A stretch of 13,645 nt of DNA from Actinomycetales bacterium (GCA_012799425.1 JAAZLF010000461.1:1-13645), one strand, 5' to 3'; shown: positions 1 through 9,675, counted from the stretch's first letter. Notes: generated by a model from the letters alone, not told the origin. Numbers and translations: made by a program.

Positions 1-208
1 CGGCCAGGGGGACGGCCAGGCCGATCGCCCCGGCCCGCTGCGAGGCGAGCGCCCGAGCGCCGGCATGCGGGTGGTAGCTCAGGCGGCTGATCGCGGCGTT
101 GATCCGTTCCCGGGTCGCCTCGGAGATCGCGCGCTTCCCGCTGAGCGCATAGGAGACGGTGCTGAGCGAGACCCCGGCCTCACGCGCGATGTCCGACATG
201 GTCGCCAT
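1..208 (-). CDS. LacI-family transcriptional repressor, N-terminal part (cut by window start)
   Basis: Reading the minus strand from 208 gives 69 residues beginning MATMSDIAREAGVS. The first 50 residues are a classic LacI helix-turn-helix: SDIAREAGVS as the first helix and turn, LSTVSYALSGK as the recognition helix, then the third helix with ISEATRERI. The hinge helix follows (LSYHPHAGARALAS), and the sugar-binding core starts at AIGLAVP, where the window ends. The ATG at 208 is chosen because AGAGAGG (plus-strand 216-222) lies 7 bases upstream. An ATG at 199 and a GTG at 214 are in frame but worse placed. LacI-family members bind DNA as dimers and let go when a sugar ligand binds. Being divergent from a GH42 galactosidase, it probably represses that gene in response to a galactoside. 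The ligand domain is missing from the window, so the inducer cannot be inferred. Confidence 0.93.
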   Translation of the reverse strand, partial: MATMSDIAREAGVSLSTVSYALSGKRAISEATRERINAAISRLSYHPHAGARALASQRAGAIGLAVPLA

Positions 209-256
209 GGACACGCCTCTCTGCAGGAAGGAATGTGAACGATGAGGAGGAGAAAG
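209..256. promoter_or_regulatory. Divergent lacI-type / galactosidase control region
   Basis: Only about 48 bases (33 if the galactosidase starts at 242) separate the two divergent start codons, and much of this is taken by their Shine-Dalgarno sites. Promoter elements must therefore reach into one or both coding regions. TGTGAAC at 234-240 equals one half of the LacI-type operator TGTGAACGTTCACA, but the other half (GATGAGG, 241-247) matches at only 3 of 7 positions. An 11-base perfect palindrome, ATGTCCGACAT, lies at 189-199 inside the repressor's first codons. Either could be an operator; neither is convincing alone. Confidence 0.35.
244..250 (+). promoter_or_regulatory. Ribosome binding site deciding the galactosidase start
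   Basis: GAGGAGG lies 6 bases upstream of the ATG at 257, a near-perfect site. An in-frame ATG at 242 has only a weaker AGGAAGG (225-231) 10 bases upstream, and starting there would turn the strong site into Arg codons. The start at 257 is therefore preferred, without excluding 242. Confidence 0.6.
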
Positions 257-2254
257 ATGCCCCCGGAATACGATCCATTGTCCCACCTGCGTGCTCGCTG
301 CGGGGTGCACGGAGCCTTCTTCGGGGCCGATTACAACCCGGAGCAGTGGCCGCCGGAGGTGGTCGCCGAGGACCTCGAGCTGATGGTCCGCGCGCATGTC
401 GACTTCGTGAGCGTGGGCATCTTCTCCTGGGCCTCTCTGGAGCCCGAGCCGGGCCGTTTCGAGACGGCGTGGCTGGATGCCGTTCTCGATGATCTGCACT
501 CGCGCGGTGTCGCCGTGGACCTCGCGGTCCCGGTGGCCTCCCCACCGCCGTGGCTCGGGGTGCAGCATCCCGACTCGCTTCCGCAGACCCGCTCCGGCAC
601 GAGGCTGTGGTGGGGCTCGCGCAACCAGTTCGACCCGTCCTCGGCGGCGTATCGTGAGGCCGCGCGTCGCATCACGCGGATGCTCGTGGAGCGGTATGCG
701 GACCATCCGGCTGTGGTGATGTGGCATGTCGGCAACGAATACGGCCAGCTCTCCCATGGTGAGGAGGCCGCGCAGGCGTTCCGTGACTGGCTGCGGGAGC
801 GCTACGGCGACATCGATGCCGTGAACCGGGCGTGGGGCACCAGCGTGTGGTCGCTGGGGATGCGGAGCTTCGAGGACGTGATCCCGCCCAGGGAGGCGCC
901 CTACCTCCTCAACCCTGCGCTCGAGCTGGATTTCGCGCGCTTCTGCTCCGACCAGCTGCTGGAGTGCTATCTCGAGCTCGCCGGGATCATCCGAGGCGCG
1001 GCGCCGGAGGCTCTGGTCACCACGAACTTCATGGGGTTCTTCCCGCTGGTGGACTACGGGGCGTGGAGTGAGCACGTCGATGTCCTGGCCGACGACCATT
1101 ACACCGATCCGGCAGATCCGCGGACGCGGCTGACCGCCTCCCTGACCCACTCCTATCTGCGCACCCTGGCCGGGGGAGACCCGTGGGTGCTGATGGAGCA
1201 GGCCGCGGGAGCGGTGAACTGGCGCGAGCACAACGTGCCCAAGACGCACGCGCAGAACCGCCTGGACTCGTGGCGCGCCCACGCGCACGGGGCCGACGTC
1301 ATCTCGTATTTCCAGTTCCGGCAGGCACCCAGCGGCCCCGAGGTGTTCCATTCGGCGCTGGTGCCCCATGCCGGTCCCGAGACTGCTCGTTTCCAGGCCG
1401 TGACGGAGCTGGGTGGGGAGTTGACCGCGAGCCCTCTGGCGGGGGAGGAGCTGGGAAGCTCACGGGTGTTCTTCGTGCACGACTGGGACTCGTGGCGTGC
1501 TGCGGTGGGCGCGGGCCGCGTCAGCCGGGCCGTGGACCCGATCGCGCAGAACGAGGTCTTCTACGCACCGTTCTTCCATGCGGGGGAACGGGTGGACATC
1601 GGGCCCTCCAGCGCTCTGCTGGCGGAGGCCGCGAGCGAGGGAGCCTCGTTGAAGGATCGCTGCGACGTGATCGTGCTGGCCTCCCAGTTCCTGCTGCGCG
1701 GCGAGCTGGTGGCGGTGCTCGAGGAGTTCGCCCGTGAGGGCGGCCAGCTGGTGATCGGCCCCCACAGCGGCATCGTCGATCAGCACGTGCGAGCGCATCT
1801 GGGCGGTACCGGCGGCGGACTGCTGGAGCTGGCGGGAGTCTTCCGTGAGGAGCCCTGGCCTCTCGCTGCTGCGCTGCCGATCCGGAACGGTGCGGGGGAG
1901 CAGGGCAGGGTGGAGGAATTCGTCGAGGTCCTCCGCTCCACCACCGCGCAGCCGCTGTGGTCCGTCAGCGAGGGTCCGTTGCAGGGCAGGCCGGTGGCCA
2001 CCCACCGAGCGCTGGGCCGTGGTGCCATCTGGTATCTCGGCGGGCTGCTGGAGGACGGCATCCTGGCGGAGGTGATCGGCGCGGCGGCGGCCGCTGCAGG
2101 CATCGGGCTCGATCCGCTGCCCGCGCAGGTGGAGCTGATCCGGCGCGGCGGTGCGACGGTCGTCCTGAACCACGGCAGTGTCCCGGCCCGGCTGTCCCTG
2201 CACGGTCGAATGATCGATGTGCCGGGGGAGGATCTCGTGATCCTCCCGTCCTGA
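257..2254 (+). CDS. GH42 family beta-galactosidase, intracellular
   Basis: A 665-residue protein (670 if the ATG at 242 is used), the usual length for glycoside hydrolase family 42, which removes terminal beta-galactose from small galactosides. Positions count from the start at 257. The TIM-barrel domain (about 20-395) opens with GADYNPEQWP. The acid/base glutamate is E161 in WHVGNEYG and the nucleophile is E314 in VLMEQAAGAVNW; their spacing fits the family. A middle domain of the trimerisation type (about 400-610) and a small beta-rich C-terminal domain follow. No signal peptide or membrane segment is visible, so the enzyme should act in the cytoplasm on imported sugars. The cysteine cluster that binds zinc in some members, just after NEYG, is absent here (QLSHGEEAAQAF). 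The divergent LacI-type gene is its likely regulator. Family assignment is certain; the exact substrate (lactose, galacto-oligosaccharide, arabinogalactan fragment) is not. Confidence 0.95.
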   Translation: MPPEYDPLSHLRARCGVHGAFFGADYNPEQWPPEVVAEDLELMVRAHVDFVSVGIFSWASLEPEPGRFETAWLDAVLDDLHSRGVAVDLAVPVASPPPWLGVQHPDSLPQTRSGTRLWWGSRNQFDPSSAAYREAARRITRMLVERYADHPAVVMWHVGNEYGQLSHGEEAAQAFRDWLRERYGDIDAVNRAWGTSVWSLGMRSFEDVIPPREAPYLLNPALELDFARFCSDQLLECYLELAGIIRGAAPEALVTTNFMGFFPLVDYGAWSEHVDVLADDHYTDPADPRTRLTASLTHSYLRTLAGGDPWVLMEQAAGAVNWREHNVPKTHAQNRLDSWRAHAHGADVISYFQFRQAPSGPEVFHSALVPHAGPETARFQAVTELGGELTASPLAGEELGSSRVFFVHDWDSWRAAVGAGRVSRAVDPIAQNEVFYAPFFHAGERVDIGPSSALLAEAASEGASLKDRCDVIVLASQFLLRGELVAVLEEFAREGGQLVIGPHSGIVDQHVRAHLGGTGGGLLELAGVFREEPWPLAAALPIRNGAGEQGRVEEFVEVLRSTTAQPLWSVSEGPLQGRPVATHRALGRGAIWYLGGLLEDGILAEVIGAAAAAAGIGLDPLPAQVELIRRGGATVVLNHGSVPARLSLHGRMIDVPGEDLVILPS

Positions 2255-2263
2255 AAGAGGACG
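2226..2263 (+). terminator. Hairpins at the 3' end of the galactosidase gene, likely terminator
   Basis: A perfect 9-base-pair stem (GGGAGGATC at 2226-2234, GATCCTCCC at 2239-2247) with a 4-base TCGT loop sits in the last codons before the stop. A second stem overlaps the stop codon: CGTCCT (2247-2252), loop GAAAG, AGGACG (2258-2263). The two share base 2247, so they may form alternatively. There is no T-run, as is common for stem-loops proposed as terminators in high-GC Actinobacteria. Its place between a sugar-use gene and a housekeeping operon supports a transcription stop, but Rho-dependent or no termination is possible. Confidence 0.5.
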
Positions 2264-2425
2264 AGCGGCCCCGGTGAGGGAGGCCGCACGAGGGTCGCAT
2301 GGCCGTGCTCCCGCTGGTGAAAGCAGTCACGGATCAGCGCGTTACTGGAGGGTCAACAGCGGCCGGTCGCTTAGGCTTCTGGACGAAAACGGCATAGCGC
2401 GAGACGACAGAGACGGACGGTCCAG
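2264..2425 (+). promoter_or_regulatory. Gene-free stretch with probable operon promoter
   Basis: These 162 bases hold no convincing gene and precede a run of tightly packed plus-strand genes, so the operon promoter is expected here. The best -10 candidate is TAGGCT at 2372-2377, fitting the actinobacterial TANNNT pattern. The nearest -35-like hexamer, GGTCAA at 2351-2356, has a short 15-base spacer. A weaker -10 option is CATAGC at 2393-2398. The untranslated leader would be about 40 bases. No riboswitch-like fold is evident by eye. Confidence 0.35.
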
Positions 2426-3915
<1,490 letters not shown>

Positions 3916-3919
<4 letters not shown>

Positions 3920-4932
3920 TCCGTCGACCCGATCCCTCGCTCCTGGACCTGTACGATGCGCTGCTGCTGGACCTCGACGGCACGCTGATGCACGGCGCCC
4001 AGCCGATCCCGCACGCCCCCGAGGCGGTCGAGATCGCGCGTGCCGCCGGCAGCACCGTCGTCTTCGCCACCAACAACGCCTCACGCACCCCGCAGCAGGC
4101 CGCCGATCACCTCGCCGTGGTGGGGGTCGACGCGCGACCCGAGGAGTTCGTGACCTCGCCGCAGGTGGCGTCCCGGCTCCTCGCGGACCGTCTCGAGCCC
4201 GGTGCGAAGGTGCTGATCGTCGGCGGTCCCAGCCTCGCCGCGCAGATCCGCGAGGTCGGTCTCGACCCTGTGGAGCAGGACAGCCAGGACGTCGTCGCCG
4301 TGGTCCAGGGGTGGTCTCCGGACCTGAACTGGTCGCTGCTGGCCGAGGGGGCCTACGCGATCCGCCGCGGCGCCTACTGGATGGCCACCAACATCGACGC
4401 CACCCTCCCCACCGAGCGCGGCCTCGCCCCCGGCAACGGCTCCATGGTCGCGGTGCTGCGGCACGCCACCGGCGCACGGCCGGCCGTGGCAGGCAAACCC
4501 GAGCCCGGCATGTTCGAGGTCGCCGCGAAGGAGAACGGTGCCCGCCGACCGCTCATCATCGGCGACCGCCTCGACACCGACATCGAAGGCGCCGTGCGCG
4601 CCGGGATGGACTCCCTGCTGGTGCTCACCGGAGTGGACGGCATCGAGTCGGCGCTGCGCGCGGACCCCGTGCGTCGGCCCACCTTCATCATGCCCGACCT
4701 CGCGCAGATCTCTGCCCCCTTCGCACTGCCCGTCGTCGACGGGCACGCTGCCCGCTGCGGGAGCGTCAGCGCGATCTGGCGCGACGGGGACATCGAGGTC
4801 ACCAGCGCGGTCGAGGACCCGCGCGTGCTGCGGGCCGTGCTCGCACTGCTGGCCGTGCACAGCGCCGAGAGCGCCTGGGAGGGCCAGCTCCGCGACCGGG
4901 ACGGCAACGTCCTGCAGCCCACCGACCGGTGA
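3916..4932 (+). CDS. HAD-family phosphatase, Rv1692-type (probable glycerol-3-phosphate phosphatase)
   Basis: A 338-residue cytoplasmic HAD hydrolase. All four catalytic motifs are visible: DLDGTL at 19-24 (nucleophile D19, general acid D21), the Thr in ATNNAS near 52, the lysine K194 in AGKPEPGMF, and the magnesium-binding GDRLDTD at 216-222. The region between motifs II and III has the size of a C2-type cap, as in the NagD/phosphoglycolate phosphatase group. The last 70 residues form an extra domain; the mycobacterial orthologue Rv1692 has a GNAT-like fold there and was reported to release glycerol from glycerol 3-phosphate in lipid recycling. The shared operon position before tlyA supports that orthology; the substrate is carried over from it, not seen. 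GAGGAG at 3905-3910 is the ribosome site. Other sugar phosphates or p-nitrophenyl phosphate-type general activity remain possible. Confidence 0.9.
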
Positions 4933-5774
4933 GCGGCGACCGGTTCGACGTCGCGCTGCTCGCAGCCGGCCTCGCCCGGTCCCGCAGCCACGCCCGACGC
5001 ATCATCGAGGAGGGCCGCGCCCGCCTGGACGGCAGGCCGGTGTCGCGCCCCGCAGCACCGGTCCCGCCCGGCGCCGAGCTCGCCGTCGTGGGTGTCCCCG
5101 ACGGCGTCGAGTACGCCTCCCGCGCCGCGCACAAGCTTCTCAGCGCCCTCGACGCGCTCGCGCTGGACCCCGCGGGCCTGCGCTGCCTGGATGCCGGAGC
5201 CTCCACGGGCGGTTTCACCGATGTCCTGCTGCGCCGCGGCGCGGTGTCGGTGGTCGCCGTCGACATCGGCCATGATCAGCTGGCCGCCCACGTGCGTGAG
5301 GATTCTCGCGTCACCGTCCGCGACGGCACCAGCGTGCGGGACCTGGCTCCGCAGTTGCTGGGGGGCCGCGTCGACCTGGTCGTCGCCGACCTCTCATTCA
5401 TCTCCCTGCGCACCGTGCTGCCCGCTCTGGCATCGGTGGCACGGCCCGGGGGAGAACTGCTGCTGATGGTGAAACCGCAGTTCGAGGTGGGCAGAGGAGC
5501 CCTTCCCAAGTCGGGAGTGGTCTCCGATCCTGCCGATCGCGTGCGTGCGGTGCGGGAGGTCGCGGAGGCCGCCGCACGGGCAGGGCTGCAGACCGCCGCC
5601 GTCGGGCCCAGCGCCCTGCCGGGCCAGGACGGCAACCGCGAGTACTTCCTGCATCTGCGACCGCACGGCACGGCGTTCGTGCTGGACGCCGAGGCCTGTG
5701 ACATGATCGTGTCGGCCGTGAGCGGGAACCGACCGCGGCGTCGCCGCGACCAGCACACCAGCAAGGAGGACTGA
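4929..5774 (+). CDS. tlyA: TlyA-type rRNA 2'-O-methyltransferase
   Basis: A 281-residue protein starting at GTG 4929, which overlaps the previous stop as GTGA; the open frame extends much further upstream, but that part is the shadow of other genes. Residues 4-60 are an S4 RNA-binding domain (LARSRSHARRIIEEGRARLDG). An FtsJ/Rossmann methyltransferase follows, with the SAM-binding CLDAGASTGGFTD at 86-98. The residues expected for a K-D-K-E centre are present: K69 (RAAHKL), D154 (VVADLSFIS), K182 (MVKPQFE) and E238 (GNREYF). TlyA puts 2'-O-methyl groups on cytidines of 23S rRNA (C1920) and, in the mycobacterial type, 16S rRNA (C1409), which makes ribosomes sensitive to capreomycin. The linker between the two domains, RAWV in M. 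tuberculosis, reads VEYA here. A basic C-terminal tail (PRRRRDQHTSKED) is also present. Older annotation as a haemolysin is not supported by these motifs. Confidence 0.95.
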   Translation: MSGDRFDVALLAAGLARSRSHARRIIEEGRARLDGRPVSRPAAPVPPGAELAVVGVPDGVEYASRAAHKLLSALDALALDPAGLRCLDAGASTGGFTDVLLRRGAVSVVAVDIGHDQLAAHVREDSRVTVRDGTSVRDLAPQLLGGRVDLVVADLSFISLRTVLPALASVARPGGELLLMVKPQFEVGRGALPKSGVVSDPADRVRAVREVAEAAARAGLQTAAVGPSALPGQDGNREYFLHLRPHGTAFVLDAEACDMIVSAVSGNRPRRRRDQHTSKED

Positions 5775-5779
5775 CCAGG

Positions 5780-6724
5780 ATGCGACGGTTCCTCCTGTAC
5801 GTCCACACGGGCCGACGAGCCGCGCTGCGCGCGATGGTCTCCGTGCTCGAGGAGCTCCGGGTGCGCGGTGTCCGCGCCATCGTCGTCGACCAGCAGGTCG
5901 AGGAGATCCTCGCACTGCCCGAGGACATGGCTCCGCCGAAGCTGCTGACCTTCCTCACCAACGGCGCCGTCGACGTGCGCGACGCCGTCTCTGCGGCGGA
6001 CTCGGTCGAGTTGGGGATCGTGCTCGGCGGCGACGGCACCATCCTGCGCGCCCTCGAGGCGGTGCGCGAGGCGGACATCCCCGTGCACGGCGTGAACCTC
6101 GGGCACGTCGGCTTCCTCGCCGAGAGCGAGGTCGAGGACCTCTCGATCACCGTCGCCCGTCTGCTGGACGGCGACTACGACATCGAGAAGCGCTCCACCC
6201 TCGACATCGCGGTGCTCGACGCGGACGACGCCCCCGTCTCCCACCACTGGGCGCTGAACGAGGCCTCCCTCGAGAAGGCCGATCGGCAGAAGATGATCAA
6301 CGTGGCCATCGAGATCGACGGCCGGCCGGTCTCGTCCTTCGGGGCCGACGGCGTGCTGCTGTCCACCTCCACCGGGTCGACCGCCTACGCCTTCAGCGCA
6401 GGCGGCCCCGTGATCTGGCCCGAGGTCGACGCGATGATGCTGATCCCCCTGGCGGCCCATGCCCTGTTCGCCCGCCCGCTGGTGCTGGGCCGCTCCTCCG
6501 AGGCGGCGATCGAGATGACCCTCGACAACCGCGAGGACGGCATCCTCACGCTCGACGGCCGCCGCACCGAGGAGATCACCGCCGGGATGCGCATCGAGGC
6601 ACGGCTGTCCGGGCGCTCCGTGCGCCTGGCCCGGCTCGCCCCGACGCCCTTCGCGGACCGCCTCGTCGAGAAGTTCCAGCTGCCGGTGGTGGGCTGGCGC
6701 GGTCGCAGCCCGCGCACCCGCTGA
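5780..6724 (+). CDS. nadK: NAD kinase
   Basis: A 314-residue cytoplasmic enzyme that phosphorylates NAD to NADP using ATP or polyphosphate. The family signatures are all present: GGDGTIL at 83-89 with the catalytic D85, NLGHVGFLAE at 106-115, the Asn-Glu pair at 160-161 that contacts NAD ribose, and DGVLLSTSTGSTAY at 190-203. Length matches actinobacterial PpnK. AAGGAGGA at 5763-5770, inside the 3' end of tlyA, lies 9 bases before the ATG, and the gap between the genes is 5 bases. tlyA - nadK - recN is a common actinobacterial order. Confidence 0.97.
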   Translation: MRRFLLYVHTGRRAALRAMVSVLEELRVRGVRAIVVDQQVEEILALPEDMAPPKLLTFLTNGAVDVRDAVSAADSVELGIVLGGDGTILRALEAVREADIPVHGVNLGHVGFLAESEVEDLSITVARLLDGDYDIEKRSTLDIAVLDADDAPVSHHWALNEASLEKADRQKMINVAIEIDGRPVSSFGADGVLLSTSTGSTAYAFSAGGPVIWPEVDAMMLIPLAAHALFARPLVLGRSSEAAIEMTLDNREDGILTLDGRRTEEITAGMRIEARLSGRSVRLARLAPTPFADRLVEKFQLPVVGWRGRSPRTR

Positions 6725-6739
6725 GGGCAGGAGGCCGCC

Positions 6740-8488
6740 ATGCTGTCCACCCTGCGCATCCGCCACATCGGCGTGATCGACGACGCCATGCTCGAGTTCG
6801 GTCCGGGGTTCACCGCCCTGACCGGTGAGACCGGTGCGGGCAAGACCATGATCGTCACAGGCCTGACCATGCTGCTCGGCGGCCGGCTGGACCGAGGCCG
6901 CACCCGCGACTCCAGCACGGTCGACGGCACGCTCTCCCTCACCGGCCACACCGAGCTCGCCTCCGCACTGGACGAGCTCGGCGCCGATGAGGATGACGGG
7001 GAGGTCCTCGTGGTCCGCCGGGTCACCCGCGACGGGCGCTCCCGCGCCCAGATCGGCGGCGTCCCGGTCCCGATCGGCACCCTGGCTCGTCTGGTCGGCA
7101 CCGCCGTGACCGTCCACGGCCAGTCCGATCAGCAGCGGCTGCGGGACCCCGAGGCGCAGCGCGAGGCGCTGGACCGCTTCGCCGCCGCCGAGATCGGGCC
7201 ACTGCTGGAGCGTCATCGCACGATCTGGCGCGAGCGCTCCACTCTCACCGACCGCGTGGCGGAGCTCGATGAGCTGCTCGGCGAACGGGACCGCCAGGGC
7301 ACGGCACTGCGTGAGGCCCTCGAACGGCTCGAGACGTCCGATCCGCAGGAGGACGAGGACGAGGCGCTGCGCGCGGAGATCGAGCGTCTCGGCAACGCCG
7401 AGGAGCTGCGGGGCGCCGCCGGCCAGGCCGCACTGGCCCTGGTCGGCGATGACGACGGGCCGGTCGCCGGTCCGCTGGTGGCTCTCGCCGCCGAGACGCT
7501 GGGCCGTGCGGCCCGTACCGACGCGACCCTGACCCCGCTGGTGGAGAGACTGGACGCGGTGCGGCTGGAGCTCTCCGACGTCTCCGCCGAGGTCTCGCGC
7601 TACGCCGACAGCATCGATGCCTCCCCGAGCAGGATCGAGGAGGCCAACGAGCGCCTGCACGAGCTGACCCTCCTGGTGCGGGATCTCGGAGGCCTGCTCG
7701 CCGGCCCCGACGGCCCGGCCGAGGACATCACCACGCTGCTGGGCACCTCCCGCACCGCGGCCGTCGCGCTGGATCGCTACGAGGGCGCGGAGCAGGAACG
7801 TGCCGAGGCCGCTGAGCGGCTCACGGCCCTCGAGGAGCAGCTCTCCGAGGCCGCCGAGGCGCTCAGCGCGGCCCGGGACGCCGCGGCCTCCTCCCTCTCC
7901 GAAGCGGTGCAGCAGGAGCTGCGCCACCTCGAGATGCCCGATGCGGACATCCGCGTCGACGTCACCGAGCAGGCCCACCGCTCCCACGGCCGCGATGCCG
8001 TCGCGATCCTGATGGCCCCGCATCCCGGCGCCGCTCACCTCCCTGTGGGCCAGGCCGCCTCCGGCGGCGAGCTCTCCCGCGTGATGCTCGCCCTCGAGGT
8101 GGCCCTGTCCTCCTCCCGCAACGACCGCTCCGCCGCCCCGGTGTTCGTGTTCGACGAGATCGACGCCGGGATCGGCGGGCGCGCCGCGCTCGCGGTCGGT
8201 CAGCGCCTGGCCCGCCTGGCCCGCCACGCCCAGGTCATCGTGGTCACCCACCTGCCACAGGTCGCCGCCCATGCCGGGACACATCTGCAGATCGTGAAGT
8301 CCTCCTCCGAGGGGACCACCAGTTCCACGGTCGAGAACCTCGACCGGCCCGCCCGGATCCGCGAGCTGGCGCGGATGCTCGCCGGCGACGACGCCTCCGA
8401 CGTCGCTCTCGCCCACGCCGAGGAGCTCCTCGACGATGCCCGCGACTCCTCCGTCGCACCCGGGCATCCCGCTCGGGACGATCGATGA
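6740..8488 (+). CDS. recN: DNA repair protein RecN
   Basis: A 582-residue SMC-like ATPase, normal RecN length. The N-terminal head has Walker A GETGAGKT at 29-36 and a conserved QSDQQRL. A long Glu/Leu/Arg-rich helical region (about 150-390) should form the short coiled coil. The C-terminal head has the ABC signature SGGELSR at 441-447 and Walker B VFVFDEID at 468-475, followed by GIGG and the histidine switch in VIVVTHLPQVAAHA. RecN acts early at double-strand breaks, holding DNA ends or sisters together for RecA-dependent repair. AGGAGG at 6729-6734 gives a clear start. No LexA-type GAAC-N4-GTTC box is visible upstream of the gene, so any SOS control would have to come from the operon promoter or an internal site. 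The stop overlaps steA. Confidence 0.97.
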   Translation: MLSTLRIRHIGVIDDAMLEFGPGFTALTGETGAGKTMIVTGLTMLLGGRLDRGRTRDSSTVDGTLSLTGHTELASALDELGADEDDGEVLVVRRVTRDGRSRAQIGGVPVPIGTLARLVGTAVTVHGQSDQQRLRDPEAQREALDRFAAAEIGPLLERHRTIWRERSTLTDRVAELDELLGERDRQGTALREALERLETSDPQEDEDEALRAEIERLGNAEELRGAAGQAALALVGDDDGPVAGPLVALAAETLGRAARTDATLTPLVERLDAVRLELSDVSAEVSRYADSIDASPSRIEEANERLHELTLLVRDLGGLLAGPDGPAEDITTLLGTSRTAAVALDRYEGAEQERAEAAERLTALEEQLSEAAEALSAARDAAASSLSEAVQQELRHLEMPDADIRVDVTEQAHRSHGRDAVAILMAPHPGAAHLPVGQAASGGELSRVMLALEVALSSSRNDRSAAPVFVFDEIDAGIGGRAALAVGQRLARLARHAQVIVVTHLPQVAAHAGTHLQIVKSSSEGTTSSTVENLDRPARIRELARMLAGDDASDVALAHAEELLDDARDSSVAPGHPARDDR

Positions 8489-9660
8489 GCGGCTCGAGGA
8501 GCGTCACCGGGACCGCCCGTCTCGGCAAGCGCACCAAGGACCTCACCACACGGCTCCAGCCCGGCGACATCGCGATCATCGACCACGAGGACATCGACCG
8601 AGTCGCCGCCGAGGCACTGGTCGAACGGGAGCCCGGAGCCGTGCTCAACGTCTCCGCCTCCACCTCCGGGCGATACCCGAACGCCGGCCCGAGGATCCTG
8701 ATCGACGCGGGCATCGTGCTGATCGACAGCCTGGGGGACTCGGTCTTCGAGGGCGTCCGCGACGGCGAGACGATCACCGTCGTCGGCGGCGAGGTGTTGA
8801 TCCAGGAAGTCGCCATCGCCCACGGCACCCGACAGGACGACGAGAGCGTGAGCGCCTCCCTCGAGATCGCGCGGGAGGGACTGTCCGAGCAGCTCGAGCT
8901 GTTCGCCCAGAACACGATGGAGTACATGCTGCGCGAGCGGGATCTGCTGCTGGACGGCATCGGCTCGCCCGAGGTGCGCACCCGCATGGACGGGCGCCCG
9001 GTGCTGATCGTGGTGCGCGGCTACCACTACAAGGAGGATCTCGCGACCCTCAAGCCCTTCCTCCGCGAGAACCGCCCCATCATCATCGGTGTCGACGGCG
9101 GTGCCGATGCGGTGATCGAGGCGGGCTTCCACCCCGACATGATCATCGGCGACATGGACTCCGTCTCCGATCGCGCGCTGCGCAGCGGCTCCGAGCTCGT
9201 CGTCCACGCCTACCGCGACGGTCGCGCGCCCGGCATGGAGCGACTCGCGACGCTCGGCCTGGAGAAGGACGCGGTCGCCTTCCCCGCCTCCGGCACCAGC
9301 GAGGACATCGCCATGCTGCTGGCCGATGAGAAGGGCGCTTCGGTGATCGTGGCCGTGGGCACCCACGGCACGCTCGAGGAGTTCCTGGACAAGGGGCGCG
9401 CAGGGATGAGCTCGACCTTCCTGACCCGACTGCGCATCGGGTCGAAGCTGGTGGACGCCAAGGGCGTCTCCCGCCTGTACCGTCAGAGGATCTCCACCTT
9501 CCAGCTCGTGCTGCTCGCACTGGCGGGGCTCGCCGCTCTGGCCGTCGCCCTCTGGGCGACGCCCGGCGGGCAGGCGCTGGTGCAGATCCTCGGCGCCCGC
9601 CTGGATGGGATCCTGTCCTGGTTCACCTTGCTGTTCTCACCCCGGGCCACCGGGTCGTAG
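8485..9660 (+). CDS. steA: SteA-like cytokinetic / cell separation protein
   Basis: A 391-residue protein. The N-terminal 180 residues form the domain typical of SteA (GDIAIIDHEDIDRVAAEAL; LNVSASTSGRYPNAGP). Residues about 190-320 resemble the thiamin pyrophosphokinase fold: GVDGGAD at 202-208, GDMDS at 222-226 and GTSEDIAMLLA at 270-280. One membrane segment at about 339-358 is followed by a short tail. In Corynebacterium glutamicum SteA and its partner SteB localise to the division site and promote daughter cell separation through the RipC-FtsEX hydrolase pathway; the mycobacterial counterpart is Rv1697. Thiamin pyrophosphokinase activity is not expected, since the fold appears to have been reused. 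The start overlaps the recN stop (ATGA) and has only a weak ribosome site, implying coupling. steB follows 15 bases later. Confidence 0.9.
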   Translation: MSGSRSVTGTARLGKRTKDLTTRLQPGDIAIIDHEDIDRVAAEALVEREPGAVLNVSASTSGRYPNAGPRILIDAGIVLIDSLGDSVFEGVRDGETITVVGGEVLIQEVAIAHGTRQDDESVSASLEIAREGLSEQLELFAQNTMEYMLRERDLLLDGIGSPEVRTRMDGRPVLIVVRGYHYKEDLATLKPFLRENRPIIIGVDGGADAVIEAGFHPDMIIGDMDSVSDRALRSGSELVVHAYRDGRAPGMERLATLGLEKDAVAFPASGTSEDIAMLLADEKGASVIVAVGTHGTLEEFLDKGRAGMSSTFLTRLRIGSKLVDAKGVSRLYRQRISTFQLVLLALAGLAALAVALWATPGGQALVQILGARLDGILSWFTLLFSPRATGS

Positions 9661-9675
9661 GAGGGTCTCGACCCC

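Noticed and set aside
216..231. Imperfect palindrome centred on CTGCAG between the divergent genes
   Set aside because: Outside the central six bases only 3 of 5 pairs match, and both arms are explained as the Shine-Dalgarno-like purine runs of the two divergent genes.
5276..8467. A 1063-codon open frame on the minus strand opposite tlyA, nadK and recN
   Set aside because: It crosses three well-recognised plus-strand genes, has shadow-type composition (rich in Gly, Arg, His, Gln), shows no family motif, and is explained by strong GC bias at third codon positions.
8485..9660. Reading the SteA gene as a thiamin pyrophosphokinase
   Set aside because: Only the C-terminal fold motifs are shared; the SteA-specific N-terminal domain, the C-terminal membrane segment and the steB neighbour point to the division protein family.
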